From the NCBI RefSeq assembly GCF_019104745.1, contig NZ_JAHRWL010000001.1:124001-188000 (forward strand): DNA of 64,000 nt. Direction: 5' to 3'. Within the stretch, counting starts at the first letter, position 1. Each line of letters begins with the position of its first letter. The position numbers and the translations under genes were made by a program. Shown one piece after another: positions 63,899 through 64,000 of the stretch. Under the pieces are notes generated by a model. That model ran no database searches. It saw only the letters and a list, made by a program, of their open reading frames with translations, and was not told the DNA's origin. The stretch is from Thalassococcus arenae. GTDB lineage: Bacteria; Pseudomonadota; Alphaproteobacteria; Rhodobacterales; Rhodobacteraceae.

Positions 63899-64000
63899 CC
63901 CGCCGTCCATCCTCCGTCAACCAGGATCGCGCTGCCGGTGACCAGCGCCGATGCGTCCGAGGCCAGGAACACCACCGCGCCCATGATGTCCTCGACCTCG
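63895..64000 (-). CDS. short-chain dehydrogenase/reductase (partial, C-terminal 34 residues)
   Basis: The last 34 codons and stop of an SDR; the N-terminal part lies beyond the right edge. [20 protein letters not shown] followed by [13 protein letters not shown] is the classical C-terminal SDR signature, including the cofactor-side VxGxxxxVDGG. It heads the visible part of the cluster and overlaps the SnoaL-like gene as ATGA, so the two are coupled. Substrate unknown. Confidence 0.88.
   Translation of the reverse strand, partial: EVEDIMGAVVFLASDASALVTGSAILVDGGWTAG

Overview
The window is a GC-rich, gene-dense chromosomal segment from an alphaproteobacterium, almost certainly Rhodobacterales (Roseobacter/Rhodobacter group). 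The evidence is the class I IlvC of 340 residues, glyQ and glyS separated by a small membrane-protein gene, a Hint-domain protein, a very acidic protein starting MASSSKILTVSYGTF, several short families typical of this order (DUF2842, DUF6524-like, DUF6446-like, DUF6653-like, DUF1127), and GC-hairpin/TATTT intergenic repeats. I see no insertion sequence, prophage, CRISPR array, plasmid gene or tRNA. The content is core chromosome plus a few accessory metabolic genes. Layout, left part (1-25 kb): an incomplete GntR regulator diverges from a HAD nucleotidase; then a UbiH-type hydroxylase, a class V aminotransferase, a Hint-domain protein, and two overlapping Lrp/AsnC regulators divergent from ilvC. 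After a DMT transporter and a REP-like repeat comes a secreted SPOR/peptidoglycan-binding protein whose trypsin-like domain has lost its His and Ser. glyQ, a membrane protein and glyS overlap as one operon, followed by a divergent PPDK-like PEP-utilising protein and a SleB-type wall hydrolase. folB, folP and glmM (folate and cell wall) lead into tatD and a metallo-beta-lactamase-fold hydrolase, then two transporters and a thiamine pyrophosphokinase. Middle (25-48 kb): the acidic 766-residue protein, DUF2842, purA, a membrane protein, secG and pyrG, a small lipoprotein and a candidate small RNA. Next are a DUF2235 hydrolase, an orphan CoxL-type molybdenum hydroxylase subunit, yciB, a DMT transporter, ftsY, a lytic transglycosylase, a YhhN protein, an orphan NuoE-NuoF fusion of formate-dehydrogenase type, an AlkB-like di-iron hydroxylase, xseA, purD, 5-formyl-THF cyclo-ligase and mgtE. 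Right part (48-64 kb): guanine deaminase, a CAP-domain protein, an IMPase-type phosphatase, an XRE regulator, a quinone oxidoreductase, a LysR/DUF1127 divergent pair, a Bax-inhibitor-1 protein with a clear terminator, small proteins, rpmG and RNase P RNA. The window ends in a tightly packed minus-strand cluster (SDR, SnoaL-like, DUF6653-like, double cupin, methyltransferase, then a MetE-like protein and an alpha/beta hydrolase) that looks like an uncharacterised catabolic unit. Purine genes (purA, purD, guaD) and one-carbon/folate genes (folB, folP, 5-FTHF cyclo-ligase, MetE-like) recur but are not co-operonic. The most unusual signals are a seven-member dispersed repeat family, the degenerate protease, the sRNA candidate, the acidic protein and the right-edge cluster.
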